A stretch of 36,885 bases of DNA from contig JAAYDF010000326.1 of assembly GCA_012729395.1 (NCBI GenBank), positions 1-36,885 on the forward strand, read 5' to 3'. Made by a program: the position numbers and the translations under genes. Shown here in pieces: positions 7,839-16,408 of this stretch. Source of the DNA: Phycisphaerae bacterium (lineage in GTDB: Bacteria > Planctomycetota > Phycisphaerae > UBA1845 > PWPN01). Position 1 is the first letter of the stretch. Each line of letters starts with the position of its first letter. The notes under the pieces were generated by a model. The model worked only from the letters and a program-made list of their open reading frames with translations, made no database searches and was not told the DNA's origin.

Positions 7839-9068
7839 TCAGCTCATGGCCGCCTCGTACATGGCGAGGATGTTCTCCGGCGGCACCTCGGACAGGATGT
7901 TGTGCACCTGGCAGAACACGAATCCGCCGCCCGGGGCGAAGATTTCGATGTTCTTGCGGACATGGTCACGGACCTGCTGGGGTGTGCCGCGGGGGAGGAT
8001 TTTCTGCGTATCGCAGCCGCCGCCCCAGAAGGTGATATCCCGGCCGAACTCCTTCTTGAGCCGGGTGGGGTCCATGTCGCGGGCGGCGATCTGGACGGGG
8101 TTGATGACCTGGAAGCCGGCCTCGATCAGGTCGGGGAGAAGAGCGTAGATCGAACCGCAACTGTGCAGGAAGATGCGAATGTTGGGAGCGAGTTTGCGGA
8201 TGTGGTCGGTGATGAGGCGATAGCGCGGTTTGAAGACCTCGCGGAACAGCTTAGGCGAGAAGAAGGGCCCGCTTTCCATACCGAGGTCGTCGCCGAGTTG
8301 GATGAGGTCGACGTAGTCCCGGACTACGGGCAAGAGGCGGTCGAGGCCGGCGAGGTGGACCTCGACGAGCTTATCGAGCAGGGTCTCGGCCGCGGGTCGG
8401 TCGCCGGCGAGATCGAGGAGGAAGTTATCCATCCGCCGCAGGAAGCTACCCCACTCGAAGAGATTCGCCCCGAAGGCGATCATGATCGCCCGGTCGCTGG
8501 CCGCCCGCAGGTGCCGCAGGTGCGTGGCGATGCGCCGCAGGTTCATATCGCCCAGACCGCCCGCGTAGAGCGGCTCGGCCAGCGAGGCCCAGCAGACGCG
8601 ATCCATCTCTTCGGGAAGCCGACCGAGGCGGGACATCCAGTCATCGTCTTTGAGCGGATGGCATGCCTGGCTGAAGTAGGTGGTTCCCGCAAGCATCCGA
8701 GCGACGACTTCGCCGGAGCTATTGAGCGCGACCCACTGATCCCCCTGCCGCTGAAGCCGGATCGAGCTGGGAATCTGACAGGGCGATCCGTCTGGCAGTT
8801 CCCAATCCTTCCAATGGATGGGGGCGAAGTCTCGACCCGCGTTGATCGCATCGATGCCGAACCGGTCGAGATAGAAGTCTTCGGGCTCAGCCAGTTGTTG
8901 AATCATGTCGAACGTGCGGGTGTGGCCTTGGTCGATGCCCAGATGTTTCTTGAGGCGGTTGTAGGCGATGGCCTGGATGCCGGTCGAGCGCATCGCTCCG
9001 CAGTCGATCGGCACGCGATCGGGCTCGAGGTGGTTTATCGCCGCAAGAACACGCTCGCGAGAAGTCAT
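7839..9068 (-). CDS. URO-D superfamily protein (uroporphyrinogen decarboxylase / corrinoid methyltransferase-like)
   Basis: The 409-residue cytosolic TIM-barrel protein starts MTSRERVLAAINHLEPDRVPID, the typical opening of the URO-D superfamily. Conserved blocks include VDLIQLGDDLGMESGPFFSP, LHSCGSIYALLPDLIEAG (near residue 300) and FWGGGCDTQKILPRGTPQQV. The HxCG and GGCD segments resemble zinc-ligand regions of MtaA/MtbA-type corrinoid methyltransferases rather than heme-pathway HemE, so I expect a methyl- or alkyl-transfer role. The substrate is unknown. GAGGAG lies about 9 nt before the ATG. The gene is followed by the sugar-type symporter and is separated by 245 nt from the glycan cluster upstream. 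Members of this family in similar genomes are often annotated simply as uroporphyrinogen decarboxylase; I would not infer heme synthesis from it. Confidence 0.85.
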   Translation of the reverse strand: MTSRERVLAAINHLEPDRVPIDCGAMRSTGIQAIAYNRLKKHLGIDQGHTRTFDMIQQLAEPEDFYLDRFGIDAINAGRDFAPIHWKDWELPDGSPCQIPSSIRLQRQGDQWVALNSSGEVVARMLAGTTYFSQACHPLKDDDWMSRLGRLPEEMDRVCWASLAEPLYAGGLGDMNLRRIATHLRHLRAASDRAIMIAFGANLFEWGSFLRRMDNFLLDLAGDRPAAETLLDKLVEVHLAGLDRLLPVVRDYVDLIQLGDDLGMESGPFFSPKLFREVFKPRYRLITDHIRKLAPNIRIFLHSCGSIYALLPDLIEAGFQVINPVQIAARDMDPTRLKKEFGRDITFWGGGCDTQKILPRGTPQQVRDHVRKNIEIFAPGGGFVFCQVHNILSEVPPENILAMYEAAMS

Positions 9069-9313
9069 GCCACCGTCTCCTCTCTGCGCTTGGCCATGTA
9101 TGAATCACCATCTACAGCCCGCCGGTCCCGGCCCCTGCATATTCATCTACTGGATCTTGGTCAGAAAGGCCAGGAAACGCATCCGTCAATCGGCCGGCTG
9201 GTCTCGGCCGGGCTCCGGGCGCACGGCGGGTCGTGCGGATCGTTGATCGGCGTCCTCGACACGGCAGAAAGTCGGGTTGTCGTCCGCGTCATACGATCCA
9301 TGCGGATGAGTGA

Positions 9314-12280
9314 TTAAGTGCGGCGGGTCGGTGCACGCAGGGCGCGGAGAGTGCGGTCGAGCGTCAGGTCGATGCTGAAGTGGTCGGTGACGGTTTGGCG
9401 GCCGGCCTGACCCATGCGGCGGCAACGCTGGGGATCGCGGATCAGCTTTTCGAGGGCGTCGGCGAGATCCGTGGGTGCGAAGCTGGGCAGCAGGCAGCCG
9501 TTGTGGCCGGGGATGATTTGCCGGGCGGCGCCGTCGGTGGGTGTGCCGACGACCGGGCGCTCGCACGCCATGGCCTCGGCGAGGGCCAGGCCGAAGGATT
9601 CCGTCAGGCTGCACAAGGCGAAAATGTCGAGCGCGCTGTAGAAGGCGGGCATATCGTCGACGAAGCCTGCGAAATGCACCGCGTCGGTGATGCCTCGCTG
9701 CTGGGCGAGGTTGGCCATGTCGGCTCGATCGGGGCCGTCGCCGGCGATGACGAGTGAGCAGGGCACGCGGCGCTGGCGGAGAATGCCGACCGCCTCGATG
9801 AGCAGGTCGATGCCTTTGCCGGCCACGAGCCGGCCGGCGGTGCCGATGACCGCGGGGGCGGCGTTGGCGGCGCCAGTGTTGGGCGAGTCGGTGTTGGCGG
9901 AGTCGGGCAACGACCATTGCCGACGCAGGGTTTGTCGGCCGGCCGGCGAGAAGCGGAACTCGTGCAGGTCCACGCCGTGCGGCACGACGTGGATGTGTGT
10001 CGGGTTCACCCCCTGCCAGCGGGTGATGCGCCGGCCGTCCTCCTCGTTGAGTACGATGACCGCGGTCGCGGCGGCGGCGGCGAGGCGGTGGCGCAGGGCT
10101 TGGGGGACGCGCCAGCTTTGCAGGCCCTCCATGCGTCCGCCGAACCATTGCGGCCGCTGGCGGCGGTGGTCGCGGGCCTCGACCATCTGGTGAACCCAGA
10201 CGACGGGGATGCCCGCCCAGCGAGCGAGCCAAGGATAGAGCCAGAACCGCGGTCGGCCGCAGGCGTTGATGACTACGCCGTCGGGTCGGTGTGTGGCCAG
10301 CATCTGGCGAAACGCCCGAATCATCCCACGTAGGCTGCGTGTCTGCTCGGGCGTCGCCAGAAAGGGTGTCAGGAACCTTTTCGCGTCTGAAGGCTGGGCG
10401 GTCAGCGCGAGCTGTGCGGCCGCCGCCTCGAAAAAGGTTCCTGACACCTTTTGTGGGGCCCAGTGGAGGTGGGCTTGCATGTCCCGGCGCTGAGCGGCGC
10501 GGATCATGGCCAGGATGTAGCGTTCCGCGCCACCGAAGCCGGGTGCATCGCTGACGAACGCCAGCCGAAAAATGGTGTCAGGATGATTTTTTAGGTGAAT
10601 AAACTCTCGGTTATTCACCTGAAAAATCATCCTGAGACCATTTTTCGACCCAGAGGGTGTCAGGAACCTTTTTGCGGGGCGCATCTCAACGCAACCGCCC
10701 AGCGGTGTAGTTCGGCCACTCTTGCCTGTACCCGCAAAAAGGTTCCTGACACCTTTAGGGCTGACAGCGTTTGTGAGCGTGTCGGCGAATTGGGCGGCGA
10801 GGGTTTGGCGGTCGTAGGCGTCGAGGCGAGGCCATGGTCGGGTGGGCCAGTGGTTGCCGCTCAGGTAGTTGGCGGCGATGCGTTCGATGGCGTTTTCGAC
10901 CTGGTGCGGGTCTTCCATGGGCACGACGGCGGAGGCGCCGGCGTTGGAGGCGAGGGCGGCGGTCTCCGTTTGCGGCGGTGCGAGCATAAGCAGATGGGTC
11001 GGCAAGGCCAGAAGCTCGAAGAGCTTGCCGGGGATGCACTGCCTGGTGTGCCGACAGTCGGGCACCAGGACCACGGAGCAGGCTGACTCGGCGATGAGCC
11101 GGATGACGGCGGCGTGATCGAGGTAGCCCGCCAGTCTCATCCAGGAGGGTTTGGCCTCCTTCCAATACCGCTGCTGCTTTGCGTCGAGCGTGCCGGCCAC
11201 AACAAGCCGCAGCCGCCCCTGCCATTGCGGGTGTTTGGCGAGCACGCGGCTGATGGGCTCGACGATGCGGCTCAGTTCTCGCCGTCCGTAGAATGCCCCA
11301 GCCGCCACGAAGACGCACTCGGATGGCTTGTTGACATATTGCCCGGCCAGCGCGGTCTGCACGTCGTCGCGATCGAAGCCATTGGTGATGGCCCGCACGT
11401 CTTGCGGTGTGCGATGGGGGTAGCGGGCCAGCAGATCCTCGACGAGTGCCTCGCAGGTGGTGACGACCATGGCCGCCCGTCGCATGACCTGGCGTTCGAG
11501 TCGGCGCATGATCTGGGCGTGATGACCGTTTCCGCTCGCCCAATCGAAATCGCTGACGAAGGGATCGCGTACGTCGGCGACCCAGGGTAGGCCGGTCGCG
11601 TGGGCGATGCGCAGGGCGACTTGGTGAGCGACGACCGGTGGGCCGGTGGAGACGATCACGTCGAAGGGCGTTGTGCGATGTCGTGCGAGAGCGGCCCGCA
11701 CCGCGGCGGCGATCCACAAGGACGAGCCATCGCCGAGGCCCAATCGCTCGGCCCAGCGTGCGAAGCGCCAGAAGAAGCGTTCCTCGATCCAGGCGGGCGA
11801 CCAGGCTGCTGTATGGCCGGCACCGGGCTTGGGTTCATCGCGGCGAAGCCATCGCAGGAAATCGCCGATTCGCCCGGCAAGGCAGGCTGGTTCGAGACCT
11901 CGCACTCGATGTACGCGGGTGTCGGTTGGGAGGTCGGCCATCAGCGAGGGATCGGACCAGGGGAATCGTTGGTGCCCGGCGGCCAGCACTTCGACCTGCC
12001 AACCGACGGCCGGCAGGTACTTGACGAGTTTCGCCGCCCGCTGAACGCCACTGCCGCCGGTTGGAGGGAAGGTGTAGCTAATAAGAAGCGCCCGGCCGCC
12101 ACCACCGCCGCCTGATGTGGTAACGGCCGGGGCATGTGCGATCCATTCCCCCCATGTGCCGGAAGGCGACCCGCCGACGGGAGCAGGCTCACTTGCTCCC
12201 TCCGGCGTCCACGGCCGCTCGTTCAGCGGTTTGGCCGTGCCCGGCAACCGGAATATCGGAACTTCAAGGCCGCAACTCAT
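9314..12280 (-). CDS. Tandem glycosyltransferase fusion (GT4-GT4) containing palindromic inserts
   Basis: A single 988-residue frame encodes two GT-B fold glycosyltransferases. Residues about 63-505 form the first (RALLISYTFPPTGGSGVQR ... PGKLFELLALPTHLLML). Residues about 572-985 form the second (RLAFVSDAPGFGGAERYIL, IGTAGRLVAGKGIDLLIEA, SLTESFGLALAEAMACERP with the GT4 EX7E region). Residues about 509-571 between them are encoded by two palindromic DNA elements, and residues about 611-639 by a third. The first 60 residues are low-complexity (including GGGGGGR) and precede the first beta strand. GAGG lies 7 nt before the ATG, which overlaps the TGA of the methyltransferase upstream (ATGA). 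The protein should act at the cytoplasmic face, transferring sugars onto a lipid-linked glycan; donor and acceptor are unknown. Independent re-initiation for the second domain cannot be excluded, but its internal ATG near 10630 has no good Shine-Dalgarno sequence. Confidence 0.88.
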   Translation of the reverse strand: MSCGLEVPIFRLPGTAKPLNERPWTPEGASEPAPVGGSPSGTWGEWIAHAPAVTTSGGGGGGRALLISYTFPPTGGSGVQRAAKLVKYLPAVGWQVEVLAAGHQRFPWSDPSLMADLPTDTRVHRVRGLEPACLAGRIGDFLRWLRRDEPKPGAGHTAAWSPAWIEERFFWRFARWAERLGLGDGSSLWIAAAVRAALARHRTTPFDVIVSTGPPVVAHQVALRIAHATGLPWVADVRDPFVSDFDWASGNGHHAQIMRRLERQVMRRAAMVVTTCEALVEDLLARYPHRTPQDVRAITNGFDRDDVQTALAGQYVNKPSECVFVAAGAFYGRRELSRIVEPISRVLAKHPQWQGRLRLVVAGTLDAKQQRYWKEAKPSWMRLAGYLDHAAVIRLIAESACSVVLVPDCRHTRQCIPGKLFELLALPTHLLMLAPPQTETAALASNAGASAVVPMEDPHQVENAIERIAANYLSGNHWPTRPWPRLDAYDRQTLAAQFADTLTNAVSPKGVRNLFAGTGKSGRTTPLGGCVEMRPAKRFLTPSGSKNGLRMIFQVNNREFIHLKNHPDTIFRLAFVSDAPGFGGAERYILAMIRAAQRRDMQAHLHWAPQKVSGTFFEAAAAQLALTAQPSDAKRFLTPFLATPEQTRSLRGMIRAFRQMLATHRPDGVVINACGRPRFWLYPWLARWAGIPVVWVHQMVEARDHRRQRPQWFGGRMEGLQSWRVPQALRHRLAAAAATAVIVLNEEDGRRITRWQGVNPTHIHVVPHGVDLHEFRFSPAGRQTLRRQWSLPDSANTDSPNTGAANAAPAVIGTAGRLVAGKGIDLLIEAVGILRQRRVPCSLVIAGDGPDRADMANLAQQRGITDAVHFAGFVDDMPAFYSALDIFALCSLTESFGLALAEAMACERPVVGTPTDGAARQIIPGHNGCLLPSFAPTDLADALEKLIRDPQRCRRMGQAGRQTVTDHFSIDLTLDRTLRALRAPTRRT
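10365..10448. repeat. Palindromic element C, inside the second GT4 domain
   Basis: The 17-nt arm GGTGTCAGGAACCTTTT (10365-10381) is perfectly complementary to AAAAGGTTCCTGACACC (10432-10448), with a 50-nt loop. In the gene's frame the arms read KVSGTFF and KRFLTPF, and the whole encodes about residues 611-639 in the variable N-terminal part of the second glycosyltransferase. It shares its arm sequence with element A. Confidence 0.9.
10567..10646. repeat. Palindromic element B, at the GT4-GT4 junction
   Basis: The arms 10567-10602 and 10611-10646 pair over 36 bp with two mismatches, around an 8-nt loop (ACTCTCGG). The arm begins GAAAAATGGTGTCAGGATGA, so its GGTGTCAGGA head is shared with elements A and C but the rest differs. 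It is read in frame as NGLRMIFQVNN ... HLKNHPDTIFR, immediately before the native start of the second glycosyltransferase domain. Confidence 0.92.
10656..10753. repeat. Palindromic element A, at the GT4-GT4 junction
   Basis: GGTGTCAGGAACC followed by TTTTTGCGGG (10656-10678) is perfectly complementary over 23 bp to 10731-10753, with a 52-nt loop. It lies 10 nt from element B and is read in frame as KGVRNLFAG ... RPAKRFLTPSG, immediately after the natural C-terminus of the first glycosyltransferase. Confidence 0.92.
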
Positions 12281-13314
12281 GTTAACGCCTCAGACAGACC
12301 GGTTTCGGACAACGAGCCGCGGGCTTCAGCCCGCGCGATGACCGCCAGATTGTCACCGTTGAGGCGGGTACTCACCTGTTTCTGGTGCTCGTTGGCCAGA
12401 AGCCGCTCCACTCGAGCGAGAGACTCATCCAGACTCCGAGGTGGTTTCTGGTGCAAATCCCTCGCCATGCTTCGCGGTGTTGCCCAGGACAGCAGCCTTC
12501 GCGACCGCCACTCAAGAGCCGGGGGCAAGGAGTCGCTGAGCGGCGCGAGTTCGGGTCGCCACGCCCAGTCGACACCGCCCGTACTGGTCAATGACATTTT
12601 CGCGGATACTGCCAAGCCGCACTCTTCGATCAGCCGGCTCAATGATCGCTCATCGAACAGGAACAAGTGGAAGCGATTCAGGCCCAGCCATCGCCGGCCA
12701 CCGAGCCGCCGCCACCACCCGCCCCAGTTGGGCGTCTCGATGATCGCCCAACCGCCGGGGGCCAAAACGCGCTTGACCGCCTGGACGAATCGTCGCGGCG
12801 AGGTGACATGTTCGATGACGTCGGTAGCGATAACCACGTCGAATGGGCCGATCTGCTCGGCATGGTCCTCGATGGTTCCTGTCCGGACCGTCAGGTCGAA
12901 CTCGGCAGACGCCAATGCGGCGGCCTCGCGGGCGAGTTCCACCCCCTCAACCCGCCACCCACGACCGCGAGCCAGCGCCAGCAGATGCCCGCGAGCACAG
13001 CCGACATCCAGGAGCCGACCGGCGGGACACCGGGTCTCCAATGGGCCGAGCAAGCTCACATAGGTCTGCACCGCCCGGCTCCAGCATCGCTCGGTGGGCG
13101 AGTTGAAGACGTAGTAGCTGCCGTCGTATTGATCGTGAACCGCCTCGGGTGGCAATCGCGGCCAATTGAAGACGACTTTGCAGAACTGACACTGCCAGAG
13201 GATGAACTCTCCGGGGTGGCCCTCGAAACTGAGGGACCAGAGTTGACGAGCGTCGGCTGTGCCGCAAAGCTCGCACGCCGGCGGGTGTTTGATGGTAGTG
13301 TGACTGGTCACCAT
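12277..13314 (-). CDS. Class I SAM-dependent methyltransferase with N-terminal zinc-ribbon-like motif
   Basis: The protein has 345 residues from ATG at 13314, 2 nt after the stop of the GT4/GT9-like fusion. The open frame extends further upstream, but that part overlaps the neighbouring gene and is not protein-like. Two CXXC pairs (C14/C17 in CELCG, C42/C45 in CQFC) suggest a small zinc ribbon, as in sugar-linked methyltransferases of O-antigen clusters. The Rossmann SAM motif I is LLDVGCARGH (residues 101-110), followed by VIATDVIEHV and LAPGGWAIIETPNWGG. It is cytosolic and probably methylates a sugar nucleotide or a glycan residue during assembly. The stop overlaps the start of the next glycosyltransferase (ATGA), implying translational coupling. 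The exact target cannot be told from sequence. Confidence 0.88.
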   Translation of the reverse strand: MVTSHTTIKHPPACELCGTADARQLWSLSFEGHPGEFILWQCQFCKVVFNWPRLPPEAVHDQYDGSYYVFNSPTERCWSRAVQTYVSLLGPLETRCPAGRLLDVGCARGHLLALARGRGWRVEGVELAREAAALASAEFDLTVRTGTIEDHAEQIGPFDVVIATDVIEHVTSPRRFVQAVKRVLAPGGWAIIETPNWGGWWRRLGGRRWLGLNRFHLFLFDERSLSRLIEECGLAVSAKMSLTSTGGVDWAWRPELAPLSDSLPPALEWRSRRLLSWATPRSMARDLHQKPPRSLDESLARVERLLANEHQKQVSTRLNGDNLAVIARAEARGSLSETGLSEALT

Positions 13315-13316
13315 GG

Positions 13317-15596
13317 CTACACCCACAGGAAGCGCACACGGCGCTGCACCGGCCAAGGCCAACGGCGAAACGACGGATGATGAGCCACCCGCCGCACGAG
13401 AAGATCCTTGAGATACCAGCGATGGCGGAACAGAGCGCGAGCGCTCGCCGTGCCGGTTCGCCTGCCGATCCGTTTCAAGCCGGTCAGAGCCCAACCTTCG
13501 ACCTCCTCGACCGTCGGCAATCGCGACAACCCGTGGTACTGCACCGGTGTGCCCAACGGGTTCCAGACCGTTTCGTAGCGTTGGCGGTTGGACATTTCGA
13601 GCGGCGTCCAGAGTCGATCGTCCTCATCCGCCCAGACCACATGCGGACAGCCGCACAGCGAAGCCAGATGCAACCCGCCGGTGGATTGCCCGATCGCCAG
13701 ATCGCAATGCGAGAGGAGTTCGATCGCCGCCTCGGCCTCGCAGGGGAACACGGAGGTGCGCACCCCGTGGGCGGCAAGTCGATCGGCAATCTCCGTCCAC
13801 TCGTCGCCCGTCCAGTTCCTGCTGCCGACCGCCCGAGTCCGACGCACCAAGGCGACCCAGGGGATGGTCGGCTGTTGGGCCGTAGGCCGATGGAATCGAA
13901 TGAAGCGCTGATGATCCTCGTCACAGGGCCAGAGCTGGCAGGAATAGGCCGGCCAAGCCGTCTCGGTCTCCCAGCCCGCCTGCTTGTACTCGTGCACGAC
14001 CGCGGTGACGGCCGGCTCGAACAGATCGCGGATCGCTTCCGGAGGCACGGGCTCCCCAGTGTCGCGGTGCAGCCTTCGATCCTCGCAGGCCGACCCCGGC
14101 GTCGCCGAGAGGTCGATCCTTCGATAGTCCAAGGGCATATCCGCGTAGAAGCCCGATTTGCCCTCCGCGCCGAGCACCACAAGCCGATCGAAGCGGCCAC
14201 AGTGGAAGAGCCATCGCACCCGCCCTTGCCAGGACATCAGCTCCCAACCGATCTCGCCGACGTAGGGTCCAACGATCAAGGCTGTCCTGTGACTATTCAC
14301 TCGAATCGCGCGGCGAGGGAAGTCCGGGATTGCCGGACGCTTGGCGGTCTCCGCGTTCCGTGGCGTGATTGAGCGAAGCGAGGCAAGCTCCGTGGCGGAA
14401 GGATCACTCCAGTCCGGAAGAGATCTTCTACCCGACTCTACACGAGACGAATCGCCCGATGTATGTCGGTTCAGCACTTGTTGATAGACGCGTTCGACAC
14501 GGGCCAAAACGCGGGGCCAAGTATGGTTGACCGCGTGTTGGCGGACGCGGGCGGGGTCGAAGCGCAGTTCGCCACTGAAGAACCGGTCCAATGCTTCGGC
14601 GATCGCCTCGGGGGATGCGTCTCGGGCAAATAGGCCGGAGACACCATCGGCCACCGCCTCGGACGCACCGCCGTAACGGCCGGCCAAGGAAGGCGTACCC
14701 AATGCCGCCGCTTCCATGTAGACGATGCCGAAACCCTCGATGTCGGCACGACTAGGCCGCGGCACGAGCACGAACATACTGCTGGAGGCATACGCTTGGG
14801 TCAGCTCGGCGTCACTGACCCGCCCGAGGAAGCGCACGCGGTCGGCAAGGCCCAACTCGGCGGCCAAGCTTTCGAGTTGCGGTCGCGCAGGCCCGTCGCC
14901 CACGATCCAATACTCGATGTTCGGCCGATCAGCGAGCATCGCGATCGCCCGCAGGCATCCGTCGACATTCTTGCGCTGGTTGGCGGTATCGAGATTGCAG
15001 ACGGTAAGCAGTCGGCCCGGATGGCGAAGCTCGGGCTCGTTCTCGTGATCGAGTGACAAGAATCGCGCATCGACACCGTTGGGCACCACGGTCAACGGGC
15101 CGGGCGAGGGATACTCGGCTCGGAACCGCCGGGCGGAGAACCGGCTGCAAGTGAGCACATGATCCACGCATCGCAGGGCGAACGGGTAGAGCGCTCGCCG
15201 CACCGACCGTCGCCCCATGAATCCTGACGCCCGCCAGAGCAGCGGCAGGCGGTCCATGGTGAATCGCACCCAGGGGTTGAGGAAATCGTTGCCGTGGACG
15301 GTCAGCACGAACGGCCTCTTGAGCAGGGCCAGCGGGGCATAGCCGAAGTTGACCGAATGCCAAAGATCGACATCGAAGCGGGCGAGCCGCGGCAAGTCAC
15401 GGGCCAAGTCGGTGGTCAAGATCGGATGGACGGTGATGCCGTCGTCGGTATTGTCGCTGTTCTCGTTGGCGAAGACGTGCACCTGCCAGCCTTGGTCGCG
15501 CATGTAGGCGGCCACCGCACGGGCATAGGTCGCCATCCCCCCGACGAGCGGCGGGTATTCGTAGGCGATCAGTCCCAATCGCGGCGGCGAGTTCAA
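13317..15596 (-). CDS. Bifunctional glycosyltransferase fusion: GT4 plus GT9-like domain
   Basis: The protein has 759 residues if it starts at the TTG at 15596. AGGAGG lies 9 nt before this TTG, and the TTG overlaps the TGA of the upstream methyltransferase (TTGA). The open frame reaches 15638, but the extra N-terminus is Arg-rich and precedes the first beta strand (PPRLGLIAYEYPPLVGG). The N-terminal GT4 domain covers about residues 1-380 (FVLTVHGNDFLNP, TVVPNGVDARFL, EGFGIVYMEAAALGTPSLAG). A Ser/Arg/Pro-rich linker of about 60 residues follows. The C-terminal domain (ALIVGPYVGEIGWELMSWQG, FYADMP, then DLAIGQSTGGLHLASLCGC) resembles GT9/heptosyltransferase-type GT-B folds, where a GxxxGxxHLA segment marks the donor site. 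The role is probably two sequential sugar transfers in glycan assembly. The GT9 assignment is only a resemblance. Confidence 0.85.
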   Translation of the reverse strand: MNSPPRLGLIAYEYPPLVGGMATYARAVAAYMRDQGWQVHVFANENSDNTDDGITVHPILTTDLARDLPRLARFDVDLWHSVNFGYAPLALLKRPFVLTVHGNDFLNPWVRFTMDRLPLLWRASGFMGRRSVRRALYPFALRCVDHVLTCSRFSARRFRAEYPSPGPLTVVPNGVDARFLSLDHENEPELRHPGRLLTVCNLDTANQRKNVDGCLRAIAMLADRPNIEYWIVGDGPARPQLESLAAELGLADRVRFLGRVSDAELTQAYASSSMFVLVPRPSRADIEGFGIVYMEAAALGTPSLAGRYGGASEAVADGVSGLFARDASPEAIAEALDRFFSGELRFDPARVRQHAVNHTWPRVLARVERVYQQVLNRHTSGDSSRVESGRRSLPDWSDPSATELASLRSITPRNAETAKRPAIPDFPRRAIRVNSHRTALIVGPYVGEIGWELMSWQGRVRWLFHCGRFDRLVVLGAEGKSGFYADMPLDYRRIDLSATPGSACEDRRLHRDTGEPVPPEAIRDLFEPAVTAVVHEYKQAGWETETAWPAYSCQLWPCDEDHQRFIRFHRPTAQQPTIPWVALVRRTRAVGSRNWTGDEWTEIADRLAAHGVRTSVFPCEAEAAIELLSHCDLAIGQSTGGLHLASLCGCPHVVWADEDDRLWTPLEMSNRQRYETVWNPLGTPVQYHGLSRLPTVEEVEGWALTGLKRIGRRTGTASARALFRHRWYLKDLLVRRVAHHPSFRRWPWPVQRRVRFLWV

Positions 15597-16408
15597 CGCG
15601 GCATACCTCCTGTTTGCCCGTGCACCGCGACGAAGCAATGGTTGGTTGTTCGTCGCCAGTTGCGAGTCGCGAAGAGGCGGTCAAAGGCGTACATGGCCCG
15701 GTAGGTGAGTCGCGGGTACCGGGCGAATCGCTCGGACCACGAGGTATAGACGTCGAAGCAGCAGTACATAGGCGTTGAGCGGGCGAGACTCAGCTCCCGC
15801 TTCGCGAGGATGCGACTGTAGTCGGCCGGCTCGCGGTATCGGCAATGCGTCGCGTTTTGTTCGGTTACTCGGCCCGGCGCGTCCGTCCAGAGCAGCATGC
15901 CTCCGTCCGGCCGACAGAGACTGCACAGGTTCTCCAGTGCCCGGGCGAAAAGGTTGTCATCGACAATGTGGTAGAGCACGTCAATGGCGGTGACGAGATC
16001 GAACGACCGGCCCACGAGACTGGGGGGCAGGGGTTGCGACAGGTCGGCGACCGCGTACTCGAACTCGGGCCGATCCGCCTGGAGTCGTTCGACGGCCGAT
16101 GCGACGAAATCGACACCCATGAGCTGCGAGGCACCGCAGGCGGCGAAGAACGGTTCGAAATATCCCCCGCCGCAACCGACGTTGAGCACGCTCGCTCCGC
16201 GTAGCCGGTCTCGCCATGGCCGAAGAGCGCGATGAATGGCCGCCTCTTTGAGCCGGTAGAGCCACTGCTGGTATCGGCCGTCGAAGGGCAGGGTGCCCGT
16301 CGCTTCGAGCGAAGCCGACCGGTGCAGTCGCTTTGCCCAGTACTTGGAAGCGTCGAACGGCTGTCCGTCGAGCCGGCCGGCCATGGATTCGCGCACTGTC
16401 GAACTCAA
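15593..16408 (-). CDS. Class I SAM-dependent methyltransferase
   Basis: The 271-residue cytosolic enzyme starts at TTG 16408, which overlaps the TGA of the AsnB-like gene (TTGA). GGAGG lies 7 nt upstream. The nearest in-frame ATG (16384) would remove eight residues and has no comparable site. SAM motif I is VLNVGCGGGYFEPF (residues 74-87), followed by GVDFVASAVERLQ, a DVLYHIVDDN segment and LLWTDAP. The C-terminus is aromatic- and Arg-rich. In this setting it may methylate a sugar hydroxyl or the glycan terminus; Wzm/Wzt systems often use a terminal methyl group as a length and export signal. That role is inferred from context only. Confidence 0.88.
   Translation of the reverse strand: MSSTVRESMAGRLDGQPFDASKYWAKRLHRSASLEATGTLPFDGRYQQWLYRLKEAAIHRALRPWRDRLRGASVLNVGCGGGYFEPFFAACGASQLMGVDFVASAVERLQADRPEFEYAVADLSQPLPPSLVGRSFDLVTAIDVLYHIVDDNLFARALENLCSLCRPDGGMLLWTDAPGRVTEQNATHCRYREPADYSRILAKRELSLARSTPMYCCFDVYTSWSERFARYPRLTYRAMYAFDRLFATRNWRRTTNHCFVAVHGQTGGMPR
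15606..15611 (-). promoter_or_regulatory. Strong Shine-Dalgarno deciding a TTG start
   Basis: AGGAGG, 9 nt before the TTG at 15596. It lies inside the last codons of the upstream methyltransferase gene and supports translational coupling. Confidence 0.75.

Noticed and set aside
7833-9317. 494-codon plus-strand frame opposite the URO-D gene
   Set aside because: Low-complexity antisense reading; the minus-strand protein has clear family motifs and a good ribosome site.
10567-10646. Intrinsic terminator between two separate glycosyltransferase genes
   Set aside because: The hairpin is strong, but it is read in frame with no stop codon on either side, and related palindromes occur inside the second enzyme. 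It is better explained as an inserted element.
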